From Paraburkholderia xenovorans LB400 (lineage in GTDB: Bacteria; Pseudomonadota; Gammaproteobacteria; Burkholderiales; Burkholderiaceae), in the NCBI RefSeq assembly GCF_000013645.1, contig NC_007951.1, positions 4,092,001 to 4,156,000 of the forward strand: a stretch of 64,000 nucleotides of DNA, given 5' to 3'. A program made the translations under genes and the position numbers. Position 1 is the first letter of the stretch, and each line of letters starts with the position of its first letter. This document shows positions 17,679-28,628 of this stretch, one piece after another. The notes under the pieces are model-generated. The model ran no database searches. It saw nothing but the letters and a program-made list of their open reading frames with translations, and was not told the origin of the DNA.

Positions 17679-18980
17679 TCAAAAGCGCACGTTGACCTGC
17701 AACCCGCCCGCCGGCGATTCGTCGAGCGACACGGCGGCGTGATGCTGCACGGCGATGCGGCGCACGATCGCGAGTCCCAGACCGCTGCCCGTCACGTCGG
17801 TACGCGCGCGATTCGCGCCGGCGCCCGCGCGATAGAAACGATCGAATACGCGATCGCGTTCGGCCGGTTCGATCCCCGGCCCGCTGTCGGCGATCCGCAC
17901 GACCGGGTGCCCTTCTTCCACGCGCAGATTGACATCCACATGGCCGCCGCGCGGCGTGTATTTGGTTGCGTTGTCCACGAGATTGTTGAACATCACGCGC
18001 AGCGCGTCGGCGTCGCCGATCACGGTGGCGGACTCCGTCGCCTCGATGCCGAGATCGATGCCGCGATTCTGTGCAAGCGGCGCGTAAGCCGCCACGCACT
18101 CCTGAAGCAGCGCGCGCAGATCGATCGCGTCGGTGGCGGCGAGGCCGTCCGGTTCGGAACGCGCGAGCGCCAGCAACTGTTCGGCAAGACGCGTGGCGCG
18201 GGTCACGCCCGCCTGCAGATCGGCGAGCGCCTCGCCGCGGCCGGCTTCGTCTTTTGCGCGCGCCACCAGTTGCGCCTGGATCTGCACGGCGGCCAGCGGC
18301 GTGCGCAATTCGTGCGCAGCGTCGGCGACGAAGGCTTTCTGGATATCGAGCGCGGTGGCGAGCCGCTCCAGCAGACCATTCAGCGCACGCACGAGCGGTT
18401 GCACTTCGAGCGGCAGACGCTGGTCCGGCAATGGATCGAGCGCCTCGGGGCGACGTGCGTCGAGCGCGCTGGTCACGCGCCGCAACGGCCTGAGTCCGCG
18501 CCCGACGATCACCCACACCGCGAGCCCCAGCAACGGCAGCAGCACGATCAGCGGCCACAGCGTGCGCAGCGCGACGTTCGCGGCGAGCCGGTTACGCACG
18601 GACACCGGCTGCGCCAGTTGCACCACGTTATCGCCGACGATCGCGCCATACACGCGCCACTCGCCGCGATCCGTGTGCTCGGTCGAAAAACCGAGTTCGG
18701 CGCGTGGAGCGAGCGGTGCACGCGGACGCGAGTAGTACATCAGCACGCCATCGCGATTCCAGATTTGCAGCACGATGCCTTCGTCGCCGGTATCGCGCGA
18801 ACCCAGCACCTGGGAAAACGGTTCCGACGGCAGTGCCGCGGCGATCTGCTCCAACTGGTAATCGAAAAGTTCGTTGGCTTCGGCAAGCGCCTGCCGGTAG
18901 ATCAGCCAACCCGCGATGCCGACGCCGAGCAGCACCAGCGCCAGCAGCCACACCAGCAATTGACGGCGGATCGAACGCAT
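17679..18980 (-). CDS. Two-component sensor histidine kinase (QseC/PmrB-like)
   Basis: 433 residues. Two transmembrane helices (about 8-28 and 138-160) flank a periplasmic sensor domain of about 110 residues of the kind found in QseC. A short HAMP-like linker leads to the phospho-acceptor motif FVADAAHELRTPL with His223. The ATPase domain has the N box NNLVDNATKYTP, the G1 box ADSGPGIEP and the G2 box GSGLGLAI. It should phosphorylate the response regulator encoded 4 bp upstream. The signal is unknown; cations, quinols or adrenergic compounds are proposed for relatives. Confidence 0.9.
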   Translation of the reverse strand: MRSIRRQLLVWLLALVLLGVGIAGWLIYRQALAEANELFDYQLEQIAAALPSEPFSQVLGSRDTGDEGIVLQIWNRDGVLMYYSRPRAPLAPRAELGFSTEHTDRGEWRVYGAIVGDNVVQLAQPVSVRNRLAANVALRTLWPLIVLLPLLGLAVWVIVGRGLRPLRRVTSALDARRPEALDPLPDQRLPLEVQPLVRALNGLLERLATALDIQKAFVADAAHELRTPLAAVQIQAQLVARAKDEAGRGEALADLQAGVTRATRLAEQLLALARSEPDGLAATDAIDLRALLQECVAAYAPLAQNRGIDLGIEATESATVIGDADALRVMFNNLVDNATKYTPRGGHVDVNLRVEEGHPVVRIADSGPGIEPAERDRVFDRFYRAGAGANRARTDVTGSGLGLAIVRRIAVQHHAAVSLDESPAGGLQVNVRF

Positions 18981-18984
18981 CGGC

Positions 18985-19647
18985 TCAGGCGTCCTTCGCG
19001 ATCATGTAGCCGAGACCGCGTACGTTGCGGATCAGATCCGCGCCGAGTTTCTTGCGCAGCGCGTGAATGTAGACCTCGACGGTATTGCTGCCGATCTCTT
19101 CGCCCCAGCCGTACATTTTTTCCTCGAGCTGGCTCTTCGAGAGCACGGCGCCGGGACGCGCGAGCAGCGCCTCGAGCAGCGCGAATTCGCGCGCCGACAA
19201 CGCGACCGGCGCGCCTTCGAGCGTGACCTGATGCGAGGCGGGATCGAGCGTCAGGTTGCCGAGGCGGATGGTCGAATCGCTGCGCCCGGATTGACGGCGG
19301 ATCAGCGCGCGCATGCGGGCGCCGAGTTCGTCGAGATCGAAAGGTTTGACGAGGTAGTCGTCGGCGCCGGCGTCGAGGCCTTTGACGCGATCCGCCACGG
19401 CATCGCGTGCGGTGACGATCAGCACCGGCAACGCGTGGCCGCGCGCGCGCAGCGTGCGCAGCACGTCGAGACCGTCGCGCCTGGGCAGGCCCAGGTCGAG
19501 CAGCACGAGATCGTAAGGCTGGCTCGCCGCCGCGCTGAGCGCAGACTCCCCGTCTTCCACCCAGTCGACCGCGAAGCCTTCGCCGCGCAGCGCCTTGCGC
19601 ACGCCTTCAGCGATCATCCGGTCGTCTTCGACTAGCAAGATGCGCAT
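18985..19647 (-). CDS. OmpR-family response regulator (QseB/PmrA-like)
   Basis: 220 residues. The receiver domain has the acidic pocket EDD at 7-9, phospho-acceptor Asp51 (LVLLDLGLPRRDGL), the conserved Thr/Ala switch (VLIVTARD) and Lys in YLVKPF. The C-terminal winged helix (about 125-218) has LSAREFALLEALLARPGAVLSKSQL and NTVEVYIHALRKKLG. Its cognate kinase follows after 4 bp, and mucD lies further downstream. It probably regulates envelope or virulence-type functions, as QseB does, but its targets cannot be read here. Confidence 0.9.
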   Translation of the reverse strand: MRILLVEDDRMIAEGVRKALRGEGFAVDWVEDGESALSAAASQPYDLVLLDLGLPRRDGLDVLRTLRARGHALPVLIVTARDAVADRVKGLDAGADDYLVKPFDLDELGARMRALIRRQSGRSDSTIRLGNLTLDPASHQVTLEGAPVALSAREFALLEALLARPGAVLSKSQLEEKMYGWGEEIGSNTVEVYIHALRKKLGADLIRNVRGLGYMIAKDA

Positions 19648-19867
19648 GGTTATCCGTTCCGAATCGTTCGATGATGCCGCATTCTAGCGCCCGTCCCCGG
19701 CATGTGCGGCGCGTGGCGCATTTTCCACCGCAGCCCGGCGGCATGTCTCTACAATGGGCGCTTTGCGTCGCGCGGCCGGCGACTCGTCCGCGCACCGCGC
19801 GATGCATTGCCGCAGCCTCGATTACCGCGTGCCCCACGCCCTGACATTTTGCTTTTTTCGCCCGTCC

Positions 19868-21592
19868 ATGACGCACGCTTTTCTGACCTCTCTCGCACGT
19901 CGCGTATTCCATGCCGCGCGCCGTCCGGGTTTCCCGTCTGCTTCCGACACGCCCAACGTTTCCACGCCTCGCCTGCCTCACTTGCCTCACTTGCCTCACT
20001 TGCCTCACTTGCCGCGCCTGCCTCGCCGGTTCGCGCCGCGCGCGAGCGGCTGGCTGCTCGCCTGCGTCGCGCTGGGCTGCGGCGCATCGCTGCCGCTCGC
20101 CGCGCAGGCTCGCGTCAAGGCCACGCATCCGAGCGTCAACGTCACGACGGTCTTGCCGCCGTCGGTGATGGCCGGCTTGCAGCGCGCACACGTGCCGTTG
20201 ACGTCGATCAGCGTGGTCGTGGAGAAAGTCGGCGACCGCACGCCGATCGTCGCCCTGAACGCCGGCAAGCCGATGATGCCCGCCTCGACCATGAAGCTCG
20301 TCACCACGTACTCAGGCCTGTCGATACTCGGCCCCGAGTACCGCTGGCGCACCAGCGCCTATGCGGACGGCACGCTCGACGCCAACGGCGTGCTGCACGG
20401 CAATCTCTACATTCAGGGCACGGGAGACCCCAAGCTCGTGCCCGAAGAACTGATCGACCTCGTGCAGAAGATCCACAAGACGGGCATCAACGGCATCGAC
20501 GGCGCGCTGGTGCTCGACAAGCGCTACTTCGATCCGTCCACACGCGACCTGCCGCCGTTCGACGACGACGCCACCGCGCCGTACAACGTCGGCCCCGATC
20601 CGCTGCTCTATGCGTTCAAATCGCTGTCCTTCACGCTGACGCCGTCGCCCGACGGCAGCGTGGCGATCGACGTGCTGCCCGCGCTCGCGCAGCTGCAGAT
20701 CGACAACCAGATGCACGCTGTCAACGGCCCATGCCGCGGCGACGCGGCCTCCGTGTCGCCCACCGTCACGCCGCAGCCGAACGGCACTGTCGTAGCCTCG
20801 TTCGACGGCGACTATTCGGTGCGCTGCGGCCCGCGCACGATCAACGTCGCGGTGCTCGATCATTCGGCGTTTTTCGCGGGCGGTTTTCTCGCGCTGTGGC
20901 AGCAGACCGGCGGCACGTTCAGCGGCGCGACGCGCGAAGGCGCCGTACCGGTGGGCGCCAAACTGGTGGCGACACACCAGGGGCCGATGCTGTCCGACAT
21001 CGTTCGCGACATCAACAAGTTCAGCAACAACACAATGGCGCGCAACCTGTTCCTGACGATCGGCGCCACCGAGGAAAAGGGACCCGCCACGCCTGCCAAA
21101 TCGGCGCGCGCGATCGAAGCGTTTCTGCGCCGCGACAGCATCAACATGGAATATCTGACGCTCGACAACGGCTCGGGCCTTTCGCGCGACGAGCACATCA
21201 CCGCGCTCGCGCTCGCCGATCTGCTGCAGCGGGCCAACGCGAGTCCGGTCGCGCAGGTGTTCGTGGAGTCGCTGCCGATCGCGGGGGTCGACGGCACCAT
21301 GCGCAACCGGCTGACCAACCAGGGCGCGGGCGGCAACGCGCACATCAAGACAGGCACCTTGCGCGACGTGCGGGCAATCGCGGGCTATGTGGCCTCGGCG
21401 GACGGCAATAGTTACGTGGTCGTCAGCCTGATCAACGATCCGCATTCAGAAGCCGCACGCGCCGCGCACGATGCGCTGCTCGAATGGGTGTACCAGGGTC
21501 CGTCGCAAGGCTTTACCAAAGTCTCCGATCCGGTCGTCGAACCGCGTAGCAGCAAGCCCAGGAAAAACCCGCATCAGCGCGGCGCTCACTGA
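19868..21592 (+). CDS. dacB: D-alanyl-D-alanine carboxypeptidase/endopeptidase (PBP4, peptidase S13)
   Basis: 574 residues. The three penicillin-binding motifs are present: SXXK as Ser140-Thr-Met-Lys143 (MPASTMKLVTTYSGL), SXN in KFSNNTMARNLF, and KTG in HIKTGTLRDV. The family trims or opens cross-linked peptidoglycan in the periplasm. The N-terminus is odd: about 55 residues precede the hydrophobic signal core (GWLLACVALGCGASLPLAAQA) and contain an LPH tripeptide run at about 36-50 encoded by a 9-bp tandem repeat. The start at 19868 lacks a good ribosome-binding site. An earlier in-frame ATG at 19754 directly follows a TACAAT promoter-like box, so it is less likely to be transcribed with a leader. 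Confidence 0.88.
   Translation: MTHAFLTSLARRVFHAARRPGFPSASDTPNVSTPRLPHLPHLPHLPHLPRLPRRFAPRASGWLLACVALGCGASLPLAAQARVKATHPSVNVTTVLPPSVMAGLQRAHVPLTSISVVVEKVGDRTPIVALNAGKPMMPASTMKLVTTYSGLSILGPEYRWRTSAYADGTLDANGVLHGNLYIQGTGDPKLVPEELIDLVQKIHKTGINGIDGALVLDKRYFDPSTRDLPPFDDDATAPYNVGPDPLLYAFKSLSFTLTPSPDGSVAIDVLPALAQLQIDNQMHAVNGPCRGDAASVSPTVTPQPNGTVVASFDGDYSVRCGPRTINVAVLDHSAFFAGGFLALWQQTGGTFSGATREGAVPVGAKLVATHQGPMLSDIVRDINKFSNNTMARNLFLTIGATEEKGPATPAKSARAIEAFLRRDSINMEYLTLDNGSGLSRDEHITALALADLLQRANASPVAQVFVESLPIAGVDGTMRNRLTNQGAGGNAHIKTGTLRDVRAIAGYVASADGNSYVVVSLINDPHSEAARAAHDALLEWVYQGPSQGFTKVSDPVVEPRSSKPRKNPHQRGAH
19972..20013 (+). repeat. 9-bp minisatellite inside dacB
   Basis: A unit like TTGCCTCAC is repeated about four times, with diverged copies at both ends, encoding a Leu-Pro-His run N-terminal to the signal sequence of the PBP4 protein. 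The unit is a multiple of three, so copy changes would keep the frame. Confidence 0.8.
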
Positions 21593-21779
21593 GTGTTCCT
21601 TCTAGCGAAGCCGCGCGCGGCAACGCCCTAAGCGTGTACGCTGTCGGGCAGTGTTTGAGGTGCGCGTAAAACGCTGGACGCGGCGCCGGGACCGCACACC
21701 GTCGATGGTCCCGCTCAAACGATAACGACAACACCGTCTGCGCACGGCGCGACGGCCAGGGACCACGGAGGAAGACACG

Positions 21780-22745
21780 ATGCAATTCGATGCCGAATTG
21801 CTACTGCTCGGCATGGCGCCAGTCTTTCTCGCATGCATCGGCTGGGAGGCGTGGCACCTGAAGCGCGCCCGCCCGGGCGCGCAACTCTATAGCTGGCGCG
21901 ACACGCTCTGCAACGCCGCGCTCGCGCTAATGCAGCAAGCCGCCGACAAGCTCGCATGGCTCGCCATCATCCCCGTCTACGCATTCTTCTACGACCACTA
22001 CCGCGTTTTCACGTGGCAGGCGAGCTGGGTTTCGTTCGTCGTCCTGTTCGTCGCTCAGGATCTGCTCTACTACGTGTTTCACCGTTGCAGCCATCGTGTG
22101 CGCTGGCTTTGGGCCGCGCATGTCGTGCACCACTCGTCGGAACGCATGAATTTTTCGACCGCGTTTCGCCAGAGCCTGATGTATCCGGTTGCGGGCATGT
22201 GGCTGTTCTGGATTCCGCTTGCCGTGCTCGGCTTTCCGCCGAAGCAGATCGTCGCGATCGTGCTGATCAACCTCGGCTTCCAGTTTTTCGTGCATACGCA
22301 GGCCATCGGCAAACTCGGCTGGCTCGAATACGTGTTCAACACGCCGTCGATCCATCGCGTGCATCACGCGCGCAACGACCGCTATATCGACCGCAACTAT
22401 GCCGGCGTGCTGGTGATCTGGGATCGCCTGTTCGGCAGCTACGTCGAGGAAGACCCGCGCGATGCGCCGGTCTACGGCATCGTCGAGCCGCTTCACACAT
22501 ACAACCCGCTAAAGGCGACGTTTCACGAATGGGTGTCGATGGCCGCCGACTTCGCGAGCGTGTCCGGCTGGCGCAACAAGTTGCGCGCGCTGTTTGCGCC
22601 GCCCGCGTGGGCCGCGGATTATCACGCGCGGCGCGGCGCCGGCGCGTTGATGTCGTGCGCGCCGGACACAAGTGAAAATTCAGGCGAAACGATTCGCGTG
22701 AAGCAGGACCATACGGCCGCGTTTCGAGCACCGCGCAGGCCGTAG
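21780..22745 (+). CDS. Sterol desaturase / fatty acid hydroxylase superfamily membrane protein
   Basis: 321 residues with about four to five membrane segments in the first 170. The eight-histidine di-iron motif set is visible: HRCSH (about 101-105), HVVHHSS (about 116-122) and, after two helices, HRVHHARN (about 191-198), with HTQAIG between. Such enzymes hydroxylate or desaturate lipids using O2, or (in the alkylglycerol monooxygenase branch) cleave ether lipids. The lipid substrate cannot be deduced. The ATG has a strong GGAGGA site. The last about 30 residues are polar and poorly conserved. It is a single gene between dacB and a GDSL lipoprotein gene. Confidence 0.85.
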   Translation: MQFDAELLLLGMAPVFLACIGWEAWHLKRARPGAQLYSWRDTLCNAALALMQQAADKLAWLAIIPVYAFFYDHYRVFTWQASWVSFVVLFVAQDLLYYVFHRCSHRVRWLWAAHVVHHSSERMNFSTAFRQSLMYPVAGMWLFWIPLAVLGFPPKQIVAIVLINLGFQFFVHTQAIGKLGWLEYVFNTPSIHRVHHARNDRYIDRNYAGVLVIWDRLFGSYVEEDPRDAPVYGIVEPLHTYNPLKATFHEWVSMAADFASVSGWRNKLRALFAPPAWAADYHARRGAGALMSCAPDTSENSGETIRVKQDHTAAFRAPRRP

Positions 22746-22839
22746 AAGATTCTGTAAGCTGTCGTCACGCCGCTCAAGCGGTGGGCGCTGCCTGCAACAC
22801 ATGGCATAAGGGCCACACATACGAGGAGATGTAGTCAAC

Positions 22840-24087
22840 ATGAAACAAACGGCATCGAGGAAACAACATTGGCTGCGCGTGACGCAGATCGCCATCGCCA
22901 GCACGGCTTTTGCGTTGCTCGCGGCTTGCGGCGGGGGCAGCGATAACAACAATGCGAGCAGCACGCCTGCCGGCGGCGTCAAATTGCAGGTCGTGTCGTT
23001 CGGCGACAGCCTGTCGGATGTCGGCACGTATTCGCCGGTGATTCAGGGGAGCTTCGGCGGCGGCCGCTTCACGACGAACCCGGGCGAAGTGTGGACCCAG
23101 AAGGTCGCCGAGTATTACGGCGACACGTTGACACCGGCATACCTCGGCGGCTTCGGCCAGCCGCTGGTCGCGGCGGGTGGCTATGGCTACGCGCAGGGCG
23201 GCTCGGACGTCGTCAACGCCCAGGGCCAGGGTTGGGCGCCCAATAACATGGCCGCGACGACCGTGCCGGTGGTGACGCAGGTGGCCAACTATCTGGGCGC
23301 GCATACGAGCTTCAACGCGAACCAGCTCGTGCTGATAAACGGCGGCGCGAACGACATCTTCCAGTTCGCGGGGACCACCGCCAATCTGACCGCGCTCGGC
23401 ACTGCGCTGCAGACGCAGTACCCGCTGCTCGTGCAGGCCGGCAAACTGCCGAACTCGCAGGCAGGTCAGGTCGCGTTCATCGTCGGCTATCTGCAGCAGC
23501 TGGCCAATCCGCAGATCGCGCAGGCCGCCACGCAGCTTGCCGCGCAAGTGCAGACCATCGTCAACTCGGGTGCGACTCACGTGGTGGTGTCGACGGTGCC
23601 GGACATCGGCAATACGCCGCTCGGCTTGGCGGCCAACGTGAGCACACCTGGCTCGGCTGCCCTGTTGACCGGAATTACCGCGGCGTACAACTATCTGCTG
23701 GTTCAGAACATGACAGCGCTTGGCCTGCTGGGCACGGGCAAGGTGATCGTGGCCGATGCGTTTACGTGGCTGGATCAGCAGTTGCCGAACTACCAGGCGC
23801 TGGGTTTCACGGTGTCCAACACCGGCACGGCGTGTAACCTGACGTCGATGCAGAACAACGCGACTGCGTACGCCACTGCCAATCCGAGCGCGACGAACGG
23901 GCTGACTCCGGCGCAGTATGGCGCCCAGTTCGGTTCGTCGCTATTCTGCTCGCCGCAGACTTATACGGTGGCTGGCGCTGACCAGACGTACATGTTCGCG
24001 GATACGGTTCATCCGAGTTCGCACCTGCATGCGTTGTTCGCGCAGTATGTGCAGCAGCAGATTGCGGCGACGGGGTTGGGGAAGTAA
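22840..24087 (+). CDS. GDSL/SGNH-type esterase lipoprotein
   Basis: 415 residues. The signal peptide ends in the lipobox LLAAC (Cys near residue 30), followed by a Gly/Asn/Ser-rich linker, so it is probably an outer-membrane-anchored lipoprotein. Block I (VVSFGDSLSDVGTY) carries the nucleophile Ser, block III is NGGANDIF, and block V (DTVHPSSHLHALFAQYV) supplies Asp and His. These are the marks of the SGNH lipase/esterase family. There is no C-terminal autotransporter barrel, unlike EstA. Two Cys near the C-terminal half (ACNL, LFCSP) could form a disulfide. It is followed by a repeat-containing gap. Confidence 0.88.
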   Translation: MKQTASRKQHWLRVTQIAIASTAFALLAACGGGSDNNNASSTPAGGVKLQVVSFGDSLSDVGTYSPVIQGSFGGGRFTTNPGEVWTQKVAEYYGDTLTPAYLGGFGQPLVAAGGYGYAQGGSDVVNAQGQGWAPNNMAATTVPVVTQVANYLGAHTSFNANQLVLINGGANDIFQFAGTTANLTALGTALQTQYPLLVQAGKLPNSQAGQVAFIVGYLQQLANPQIAQAATQLAAQVQTIVNSGATHVVVSTVPDIGNTPLGLAANVSTPGSAALLTGITAAYNYLLVQNMTALGLLGTGKVIVADAFTWLDQQLPNYQALGFTVSNTGTACNLTSMQNNATAYATANPSATNGLTPAQYGAQFGSSLFCSPQTYTVAGADQTYMFADTVHPSSHLHALFAQYVQQQIAATGLGK

Positions 24088-24588
24088 ATTGAGGATGGCC
24101 GCGCTGCGGGGTGGGGTTTGCGGCGTGGCCGTTTCGAGCAGAGAATACCTGTGCGGCACTATCGACTCGACGGGCGCGAAGCCGGCGCCACCGTGGCGTG
24201 CAAAACGAATCCCTGGTTGCATACCCGTCCGCGATGCAGGCAGTGCGTAATGGGAACCGATGAGCGCGTTGTCGCGAGAGCACCCCCCGCAGACGGCCTG
24301 TTATGAATTGCCCATCGGCGCGCGCAGCGCCGCCGGAGGTATGACAGCCTTGTCACCAGGGCCGAATGTGCGAGAACACAGATTCCAGATGGTCCACTAC
24401 CGTGACTGTGCGGGAGACCCGCTTAAGAATTAGCGGTGTAAAGCCGCTTTCTTTGCCTACTTTCTTTGCGGCATGCAAAGAAAGTAGGTGCCGCCCCGCA
24501 CAGGGGCAACGCTAATAAACCAGAAACGATTCAAGAAAAGCCCAAAACAACCAAACAAAACCCGCCGCACAGGCAAAACCCCCACCCA
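24088..24588. other. 501-bp convergent intergenic region carrying a dispersed hairpin repeat
   Basis: No reading frame here has coding character. The left 350 bp show nothing I can name. The right part holds the two-hairpin repeat described separately, then an A/C-rich stretch up to the tsaC stop codon. Confidence 0.6.
24441..24507. repeat. Burkholderia-type dispersed intergenic repeat with two hairpins
   Basis: A perfect 14-bp inverted repeat CCTACTTTCTTTGC / GCAAAGAAAGTAGG (24456-24469 and 24475-24488, 5-nt loop) is followed by a second hairpin GCCCC/GGGGC (24493-24507, 5-nt loop). I recognise this composite as a sequence repeated many times between genes in Paraburkholderia and Burkholderia. 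Its function is not established to my knowledge. Here it sits between the convergent GDSL and tsaC genes. Confidence 0.75.
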
Positions 24589-25629
24589 TCACCCCTGCGC
24601 TTCAAAAGCAGCCGCAGCCCGCCCCAACCGATCATTAACAGCAATCCACTCAATCGTATCCGGCAACTTCTCGATAAGAATTCGCGTGACGTTCGCGCGA
24701 TCAAGCGCCCTCAACAACCCATACAGTTCACGCGCATAGACATGCGGATCTTCAGGCGCAGCAACGAAATGCACCCCTTCTGCATCGGCCCAATGCCCAG
24801 CACGGGAAACCCGCGCCACCAACGCCACGCGTTCGTCCACATGCCGCGCGGCAAGCAAAGTCTCCAGCGCACCAAAAGGCAATAACGCCAAAGGCGTGCT
24901 CGGCGCATAGTGCGCCTTCAACGTGCCGGAAGCGCGCGGCGCAGTCGCGTCCGAACCATCGGGCAAGCGCGGCGCCTCGCCGAGCACGTCGGCGATATCC
25001 TGCGGCGTGACACGCCCCGGCCTCAACAGCGCCGGAAAGCCGCGCGACAAATCCAGAATGGTCGATTCGATACCCACATCCGAAGCGCCGCCGTCCAGCA
25101 CATGAATCGTGTCGCCGAACTCGTCCCGCACATGTTGCGCCGTGGTCGGGCTCACATGGCCGAACCGGTTCGCCGACGGCGCCGCCACACCGCCATGTCC
25201 GCTGCGCAATGCGCTGAACGCCTCAAGCAAAGCTTGCGCGACAGGATGCGACGGGCAGCGCAGCCCCACCGAATCCTGCCCGCCGCTCACCGCCGCCGGA
25301 ATGCGGGCGGCGCGCTTCAGGATCAACGTGAGCGGGCCAGGCCAGAACGCGTCGATCAGCCGCTGAGCATCCGCCGGCAAATGCTCGACCCAGTAGTTCG
25401 GATCGCCTTGCGGCGCGAGATGCACGATGACGGGATGATTCGCCGGCCGGCCCTTCGCCGCATAAATACGCGCGACCGCGTCAGGATTCTCCGCGTCGCC
25501 GCCGAGACCGTACACCGTCTCCGTGGGGAACGCGACCAGCTCTCCCGCGTCCAGCAGCGCCGCCGCGTGTTCGATCTGCGCGGCGCTCACAGGCAATGCG
25601 CCTTCGGCGGCTTTCTGTTGATCCGGCAT
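24589..25629 (-). CDS. tsaC: L-threonylcarbamoyladenylate synthase (Sua5/YwlC type)
   Basis: 346 residues: an N-terminal YrdC domain (about 15-210) plus the C-terminal Sua5 domain, making it the long Sua5 form rather than short TsaC. It makes threonylcarbamoyl-AMP from threonine, bicarbonate and ATP for t6A37 modification of ANN-decoding tRNAs. Seen: ELVAFPTETVYGLGGDAENPDAVARIYAAKGRP, HPVIVHL, FWPGPLTLIL, VGLRCPSHPVAQALL, and APSANRFGHVSPTTAQHV. It follows purK by 10 bp and is the last gene of the purine block. The 3' end reaches the dispersed repeat. Confidence 0.92.
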   Translation of the reverse strand: MPDQQKAAEGALPVSAAQIEHAAALLDAGELVAFPTETVYGLGGDAENPDAVARIYAAKGRPANHPVIVHLAPQGDPNYWVEHLPADAQRLIDAFWPGPLTLILKRAARIPAAVSGGQDSVGLRCPSHPVAQALLEAFSALRSGHGGVAAPSANRFGHVSPTTAQHVRDEFGDTIHVLDGGASDVGIESTILDLSRGFPALLRPGRVTPQDIADVLGEAPRLPDGSDATAPRASGTLKAHYAPSTPLALLPFGALETLLAARHVDERVALVARVSRAGHWADAEGVHFVAAPEDPHVYARELYGLLRALDRANVTRILIEKLPDTIEWIAVNDRLGRAAAAFEAQG

Positions 25630-25639
25630 GGCTCTCGTG

Positions 25640-27453
<1,814 letters not shown>

Positions 27454-27605
27454 GTTACGGCTTCCTTGTTTCTCGAGAGCGCCCCGGAACCGGTCGATTC
27501 GCGCCAGCCCCCGCGGGGACCAACGGCGAAGCGGAAAACCTGGGGCGGTCTTTGCTGCCTCTTCTGCCCTATCTCAGGCGGCGCGAACCCAACCGGTGCG
27601 CGTAA

Positions 27606-28496
27606 TCACGCGAGCTTGTGTCCGGTCAGGCGTTCGAGCGCTTCCTGGTATTTCTCGCCCGTCTTCGCGACCACGTCGTCGGGCAGCTTCGGTGCCGGCG
27701 GCTCTTTCTTCCACGGCTGGGTTTCGAGCCAGTCGCGCACGAACTGCTTGTCGAACGACGGCGGATTGGTGCCGACCTGATACTGGTCGGCCGGCCAGAA
27801 GCGCGACGAGTCCGCGGTCAGCGCCTCGTCCATCAGGTACAGCTTGCCGTGATTGTCCAGCCCGAACTCGAACTTCGTATCCGCGATGATGATGCCGCGC
27901 GTCGCGGCGTAATCAGCGGCTTCCTTGTACAGCTTGATCGAGATGTCGCGGATCGTGGCCGACAGTTCGGTGCCGATGCGGCGCTCCATCTCGTCGTACG
28001 TGATGTTTTCGTCGTGGTGGCCCATTTCGGCCTTGGCTGCCGGCGTGAAAATCGGCTCGGGCAGCTTCTGCGCGTTCTGCAGACCCGGCGGCAGTTCGAC
28101 GCCGCACACCGAACCGGTTGCCTGGTAGTCTTTCCAGCCGCTGCCGGCCAGATAGCCGCGCACCACGGCTTCGACGAGGATCGGCTCGAGGCGCTTCACC
28201 ACCACCGCGCGGCCCTTGACCTGCTCGACTTCGTCTGCCGCCACCACCGATTCGGGCGCGACGCCCGTGAGGTGGTTCGGCACCACGTGCTTGAGTTTTT
28301 CGAACCAGAAGTTCGCCATTTCGTTGAGCACGCGGCCCTTATTCGGAATCGGCTCGCCCATGATGACGTCGAACGCCGACAGACGGTCGGTCGTGACGAT
28401 CAGCAACTGGTCGTTGCCCACCGCATAGTTGTCGCGGACTTTACCGCGGCCGAGCAGCGGCAGCGAGTGGAGCGTGGATTCGTAGAGGGTAGACAT
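27606..28496 (-). CDS. purC: Phosphoribosylaminoimidazole-succinocarboxamide synthase (SAICAR synthetase)
   Basis: 296 residues, the longer form (about 300) related to eukaryotic ADE1 rather than the about 240-residue enterobacterial form. It condenses CAIR with aspartate using ATP. Motifs: GRGKVRDNYAVGNDQLLIVTTDRLSAFDVIM, VVKRLEPILVEAVVRGYLAGSGWKDY, IADTKFEFGLDNHGKLYLMDEALTADSSRFWP. It lies downstream of a terminator that closes fba, so it should have its own promoter in the 28497-28549 gap. It starts the purC-purE-purK-tsaC group. Confidence 0.95.
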   Translation of the reverse strand: MSTLYESTLHSLPLLGRGKVRDNYAVGNDQLLIVTTDRLSAFDVIMGEPIPNKGRVLNEMANFWFEKLKHVVPNHLTGVAPESVVAADEVEQVKGRAVVVKRLEPILVEAVVRGYLAGSGWKDYQATGSVCGVELPPGLQNAQKLPEPIFTPAAKAEMGHHDENITYDEMERRIGTELSATIRDISIKLYKEAADYAATRGIIIADTKFEFGLDNHGKLYLMDEALTADSSRFWPADQYQVGTNPPSFDKQFVRDWLETQPWKKEPPAPKLPDDVVAKTGEKYQEALERLTGHKLA

Positions 28497-28549
28497 CGTC
28501 GTGGTTCGCTAAAAATGGGGCAAAAAGTGTGACCGGAACAAAAGGGAAA

Positions 28550-28579
28550 CGCCGTTCCCCGGATGATGCGGGAACGGCG
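28550..28579 (-). terminator. Intrinsic terminator of fba
   Basis: 10-bp perfect stem CGCCGTTCCC/GGGAACGGCG with a 10-nt loop, followed on the minus strand by TTTCCCTTTTGTT. It lies 49 bp after the fba stop codon. Confidence 0.75.
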
Positions 28580-28628
28580 ATCTAACGACAACCTGGCCAA
28601 ACGGCCAGGCGCAGTGCATGTTGATAGC

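Noticed and set aside
24466..24885. 139-codon plus-strand frame starting in the dispersed repeat
   Set aside because: It is the translated repeat joined to the antisense of tsaC; such predictions are a known artefact of this repeat type.
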